NCBI GenBank assembly: GCA_019096065.1
Contig: JAGUCH010000006.1
Coordinates: forward strand, 5,724,001-5,788,000
Direction of reading: 5' to 3'
Origin: Paracyclopina nana
Lineage: Eukaryota > Arthropoda > Copepoda > Cyclopoida > Cyclopettidae
DNA: 64,000 bases
Position 1 is the first letter of the stretch. Every line of letters begins with the position of its first letter. The notes below the pieces were generated by a model, which saw only the letters and a program-made list of their open reading frames with translations, was not told the origin of the DNA and ran no database searches. Below are positions 59,473-64,000 of this stretch, one piece after another. Both the position numbers and the translations under genes were made by a program.

Positions 59473-62400
59473 ATGAGGTCCGACCAAGAAATTGAGGACG
59501 AGGACGAGTTCTTTGCCAAAGGTGCTCACGCTGAGTATGAGTTCATTGTTTTTGCCAACCTAGAAGATGAGCGTTCCTTCCAAATTATGAAGCCAACAGT
59601 GAAATCTGACGCTAAGGAGACTTTGGACAAAATTTTTGGATTTCAAGTAGGAAGAGCAATGACCTATGATGATCGGTCAACTTTCAGAACGTTCACCAAA
59701 GGAGGCGTAACACAGACAATCGCCATGTTTGCAAGAGTTCAACGAGGTAACTTTTACAACAGCTATTATTCGCCACTTAGAGAGCTCATATATGAATGTT
59801 TACAGGCTTGCACAAGACACAGTTGATCGCCAATTTGAAGCGACTCAACAATGAGTTGAAAAACTTGACTGGACAGGAGAGGATGGCAAAGTATGTGAGC
59901 ATGGTCAAGGTGTTTTATGACAAAATGCTCATTGACTTCAACTATCCGGAAATTGGCAAGGAGACACTCATCTGTATGTCAAAACGCACCAAACGTGGTG
60001 AAATTGTTGAAATGCCAATGAGTACTGATGATGAAAGACTGCAGAGGGAGACATCCATAAAAGATGCACCATCAGCTAGCACGGCCACAGCAGCAAAGAT
60101 GGCCAAGAGCGTAAGAAATGTAATCTAATAGACTATTCATTTGTACTTAATTTATGGCTTTTCCAGATTCTTGCTGACACGGCGACGACCGGAGAGGAGT
60201 TGTCTCAAGACACTTATGAAGCAGCAGGCATTTCCCAAGGTCTGCCAAAGACTGTCAAAAAGGCTACGCCGGCTAAAAAGAGAAAGTCTACTCTTCCACC
60301 TCCCAAGAACCCTCCAAACACACGACCAAGAAGAGGAAAACGCAATCCAAGCCCAATTAGCTTGTCAGACAATGACAGTCAGTCATCAGCTAAGAAGCAA
60401 AAGGTTGCTGAGAGGCCACCGGCAGCAAGGAAGACAAGGGATGTTTTTGAATCATCAGATGATGACTTTGCTTCACCCAAACCGCCTCAGGAGACATCAG
60501 GACGTAAAGCTACAAGATCGTCTCAAAGACAGCTCATGGATAAGCCGACAACAAGCAAGCAGACTGAGGATACATTTATTGCTCCAGTTGCATCTTTGGA
60601 TGCCTCAATTGATCCGAACTCAACATTTCTTGGAGAAACTAGTCAGTTGGAAGATCCAAACACAACTTTTGGAGGTCAGCCTGCCACAGGAGCTTTAGAT
60701 GAAAAGAGTCTTGATGCTGCTGTCAAGAAGTTTGCGAATCTGTACATTGATGGCGTAGAGGAGAAGCTTAATGCTGCCTTAGAGAAAGCAATGACTAAGA
60801 AACTGACTGATGAAGTCACAAAGTCAGTCATCAAAGCCATGACCAAATTTTTTGAGTCTGATGATAATCCGATAAGGAAAGAGTTGCGCAATGAGGTCAA
60901 ACTGATTGCATCTCGACAACACACTCAGTCGATTCAGCAAGGGGTAAGTTAACGTATGGACAGCTCATAGATGACCTTACTACAATTTTTATCACAGAAA
61001 TTGGTCAGCGCAATGAACGAGGTGACAAGGAACTTCAACCTCTTATCAAAGACAATGTTGAATGCAATCAAGTCAATCAAAGAACTTGCTGACACTAAGG
61101 CTGAACTGGAGTCACGGGGCGTTGGTGTTTTGGGGCAACTGCTTCCATTTGATGTGATGGGCAAATGTGCTGATGTTGTCTTCTCCTTCCATGTTTGCCA
61201 AGAGCTCATCTTTTACTACTTGAAGCAGCATGTTGTTGGACTTGCTGGGAAAGATGCATTCAGAGCGGCAAGTAAGGCAATTTTTGAGAAATGCTTTAAT
61301 CCCGTGGCAAGAGGACATCTCATTTTTGGCGAGTCGGTTGGGTAAGCTTTATTTCTATTCATGAATGAGCTATCTAATAATGAAATAACATTACGTACTC
61401 TTAAGAGCATGGAAACAAATAGAGTGGTTCAAAAGGCCGATTCCAGCTGGATATCTGACTATGGTGAAGACAAGACTGATCACCTTCATTTCTGCCTGGA
61501 TGAAAAATCATGGGATTGAGTTGACTGACAACTATGCTGTGTTCAAAACTGTTGTTGCTCACCTTTGCAGCAATGGCCGAAATAGGTTGGAGGAAATTGC
61601 TTCTCTTGGGGCATTTAGTGATGAAGACTACCAGGAGAAGTTGTATCAGCTCGACGTCCTCTTCTACAATAGAAATAAGGTAAGGGTTAATGCTATTAGA
61701 AAGCTCATAGACGACTATTTTATGTGTTGATAGCATACGTTGCCAAAAAATAAGAAGCCAACAAGTCTTGAGGCACATCGTGCTAAAGTTGGTACGAGGA
61801 ATATGCCTAAAGGAGGCACACCACTGCCTATGGATTATCCAGAGTGCTATGACGTCATTAGGCCTAAGGCATTGCATGACGACATTGATGTCTACGACAC
61901 AATTTGCTTAATTTGTGTCGCTGCATTTGAGGCCGGCAAAAACTGGAGGGTTCTCACTTTTGACCCTGTAAAGTCTATCCCTGAGGTAATGAAACATTTA
62001 TTATTTGCTTCATTAATGAGTCAACAATGAGTTATGTTTAGATTGCGGATGTTTACAAGAAAGTACTTGATGACCATATTAACATCCAGACTATTGTTGA
62101 GAGGCTGAAGTCAAAAAATCTTTTTTGCCCAACTGACTTGCCAAGCCAGCCAAGAGGAAATGCTCGTGACAATGAGCAAGGAGGAGCAGACAGTCAACAA
62201 ACAGATGCTGAGGACAAGGAGATTCAAGCTATAATTGATTTTGCAAAAGAGTCTGGCGCCTCTCCAAGAGCCTCTATCCATAGAGCAATGCTTCAGTTCG
62301 AAAAGCAGCGTCGATCTCCACTAAAGAGACTCACTCATGATGAAGAGTCATTGCCTGAGGCACATAAGGTAAGACTATTTATTTGTGGTTGATAAACAAG

Positions 62401-62979
62401 CTAAATATAAGTGTTCTAATAGGAGTCTGCTAAAAGAAAACAAAAGTCCGCCCATACTGACGAGGACGAAGCCTTGCTGGAATGTGCATTTGAATCGGAT
62501 AGTGAGGAAGAGGAAGAAGACGAAACTGATGAGGAAGACGAAAATGAGGATGACAGGGAAAAAGAAGATGATGATAAGGATGGCCCTGCTGGAGGTGCAG
62601 CTGCATCAGGAAGTGCTCAAGGCACAACTGAAAAAGATGATGACAAGGAGAAGGAGGACAAAACAGGTGAAACTGAAGAAGACACCACAAACATTGGAGA
62701 TAATGATGGACAAAAAGATGAAATCACTAAGTGTACCAGCCTTCTTGACAGCAACAGCTTGATCATCCCATCTATGAGGAGTCTAGGAGCTCTTTCTGAC
62801 TTCGACTTCTTCCCCAGCCTCTTCCAAAACGATCAAGATGCCATGATTGATCCCCCAGTGAGTCCCTAATTTTTATCCAATGACCATTTCAATCAATCCT
62901 TTCCTCTTTCATTCAATTATTTTAACCTATTCTTACTCTCTTTTCTTTTATTTTACAGCTGCATGGTGTCTCTTTCTAA
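59473..62979 (+). CDS. large acidic transposon-encoded protein, unknown function
   Basis: Nine exons: 59473-59746, 59806-60110, 60167-60943, 60998-61341, 61406-61679, 61734-61985, 62042-62368, 62423-62857 and 62959-62979 (1002 aa; all phases close). I do not recognise the family. Visible parts: N-terminal folded region (FIVFANLEDERSFQIMKP, GRAMTYDDRSTFRTF), a Lys/Arg-Ser-Pro linker with likely nuclear signals (KKATPAKKRKST, RPRRGKRNP), a helical region (about 400-480), a conserved-looking core (FNPVARGHLIFGESVGAWKQ, SAWMKNHGIEL) and a long Glu/Asp tail (about 850-930). It lies inside the element, divergent from the transposase. By analogy with En/Spm TNPA it may be a DNA-binding or regulatory partner; that is inference. 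Confidence 0.78.
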
Positions 62980-63646
62980 TTTCGGCCGAATTTTTTAACT
63001 ATTTCGAAATGGAATGAAAAGTCTGCTGGACAAGTAAGCAAACTTCACCTAAAGAAACATTCCTGTGATTGCAATGAATTGAAGAAATGAAAATCATGCA
63101 TATTAATTTACAAAGAAAATTATGTATAAATACATGCTAATAAACTGATCGTTTACATTGCCTCTATGAGATTTCTAAAACGCAAAAAAATAGTGTTCAT
63201 ATATTAGACAGTTCATGGAAAACAGTTACAAAGACCCATAGGAGCTACAATCATCAATTCATATTTTTGCATTGAAGAATACTTCTTGTAGAAGGAAGAA
63301 AATTAGCTTATAAATGCAGTATAGCATGCATTTATGAAAAAATGTGCTGCTTCATAAATTAGAAACGTATAAGCTCATACAAATTGCTTTATTGAATGTT
63401 TGGCACAATTGCAGCAAAAAAATTAAAAGTTTGCATTAACTTATATAGGCGTCATATATAATTTAATAGAATGCCTTCTTTATTAGGAATTGTCAATGAG
63501 AGGGAGAAAGAAAAAAAAAAAAGTACTCATAATTTCAGTTACTAGATACCTGCACAGTCGTCACGTTTCGGGAACATACTATGAGCTGTCCATAAAACAG
63601 AGCTCAGCTCATTTTCAACTCTTAGAGAAGCTATCAAGGAGAGATA
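62980..63646. other. right subterminal region of the transposon
   Basis: AT-rich, with no gene. It contains a TATGAGCTGTCC site (about 63580), AAGCTCATAC (about 63373), ATAAATGCAGTATAGCATGCATTTATGAAA (imperfect palindrome, 63311-63340) and the inverted CTCTTAGAGAAGC word near 63619. It presumably includes the 3' UTR of the 1002-aa gene. Confidence 0.5.
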
Positions 63647-63662
63647 AATTTCTAGTGGGGTT

Positions 63663-63714
63663 GTGCTATACCTTTTTTTCGGCTGGCTGCTTTAGAAATC
63701 ATTTCAAGGAATAA
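63663..63714 (+). pseudogene. displaced 3' end of the DEG/ENaC last exon
   Basis: Directly after the right transposon end and the TT duplicate, the frame reads LCYTFFSAGCFRNHFKE and stop. If the element and one TT are removed, the codon GAT at 55537-55539 is followed by TTG TGC TAT..., continuing TM2 into a short cytoplasmic tail in frame. This fragment is cut off from its gene by 8.1 kb. Confidence 0.75.
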
Positions 63715-64000
63715 ATCTAGTTACAGGTTGCGTGAAAGTTTTCATATTTTTCCGCAAAGCAGCTATGAAACTGCTGAGAACAACAAAACAAGCTGAAAAC
63801 GCTACCAGATTCACCTCGACGAAATCCTCTGGTTTTTGGCTTTAACTGTACATTTTTGTCCTAAAAGTACCTTCCCTTCACCTATGTGTTTCTCTGTTTG
63901 CTTGAGCACTAAAATTAAACTATTTGCTATGAAAAATATTAGAAATGTGATGCAGCTCTGAAAATTAAGAAAAGGATTAGTGCTATTCCTCAAATTGAAA
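63715..64000. other. right flank, no gene recognised
   Basis: Host sequence beyond the displaced DEG/ENaC tail. No feature is recognised. Confidence 0.4.

Larger units (their letters stand above)
55542..63660. mobile_element. complete 8.1-kb CACTA-like DNA transposon
   Basis: Inverted ends: CCCCACTAGAAATT at 55542-55555 and its reverse complement AATTTCTAGTGGGG at 63647-63660, containing the CACTA motif. A second shared subterminal word, GCTTCTCTAAGAGTT, lies near 55610 and, inverted, near 63620. Flanking dinucleotide TT on both sides (55540-55541, 63661-63662) is the probable target duplication. It contains a transposase gene (minus, 56137-58966) and an unknown large gene (plus, 59473-62979), diverging from a 507-bp central region. 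Superfamily: tnp2-like transposase and CACTA ends favour the CMC group (EnSpm/CACTA, Mirage, Chapaev). The extra CCC before CACTA and the 2-bp duplication are unusual, so a neighbouring superfamily is possible. Confidence 0.87.

Overview
The window looks like nuclear DNA from an arthropod, possibly a crustacean; I cannot name the species. The genes are split by short GT-AG introns (about 50 bp to a few kb) and encode animal proteins: a Tbx2/omb-type T-box factor, Polo kinase, BCL9/Legless, the RNA polymerase III subunit RPC7, syntaxin 1A, the proteasome subunit Rpn9/PSMD13, SCAPER, a Gal3ST-type sulfotransferase, a small secreted Cys-rich protein, a YIL108W-like metallopeptidase, a CRAL-TRIO lipid carrier and a DEG/ENaC (pickpocket-like) channel. 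I derived exon borders by hand from splice consensus and reading phase. In every multi-exon model reported with high confidence the phases close exactly.

Layout. 1-5.98 kb: 5' half of a T-box gene on the minus strand, running off the left edge, with a near-perfect inverted second copy of its exon 2 in intron 3. 6-19.7 kb: gene-poor and repeat-rich, with inverted-arm elements, a palindromic 15-bp minisatellite, a decayed copy of a syntaxin SNARE exon and a Transib-like MITE. 19.9-22.2 kb: polo (minus). 23.9-29.1 kb: BCL9/legless (plus), followed by a second Transib-like MITE. 30.2-31.2 kb: POLR3G/RPC7 (minus). 33.1-37.0 kb: syntaxin 1A (plus) with three alternative transmembrane exons. 38.4-39.6 kb: PSMD13 (minus). 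40.3-45.2 kb: SCAPER (plus). 45.3-47.1 kb: Gal3ST-like (minus). 48.1-48.9 kb: TCTCAGCA minisatellite. 49.1-49.6 kb: secreted Cys-rich protein (plus). 49.8-51.9 kb: metallopeptidase (minus). 52.5-53.9 kb: CRAL-TRIO protein (plus). 54.1-55.5 kb: DEG/ENaC gene (plus).

The most striking feature is 55,542-63,660, an apparently complete 8.1-kb DNA transposon. Its ends are CCCCACTAGAAATT inverted repeats, it is flanked by a TT dinucleotide on both sides, and it carries two divergently transcribed intact genes: a 923-aa tnp2/CACTA-like transposase (minus) and a 1002-aa nine-exon acidic protein that I do not recognise (plus). It sits in the last exon of the DEG/ENaC gene. Removing the element and one TT joins the channel frame to an open 17-codon tail at 63,663-63,714, so the insertion site and borders are supported by the host reading frame itself.

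The other main theme is exon duplication and repeat traffic. An inverted T-box exon 2 is bounded by a mariner-type MITE, a dead syntaxin exon lies 16 kb from its parent, and at least twelve copies of one GGCGCCA-ended repeat family sit mostly in introns and intergenic DNA.
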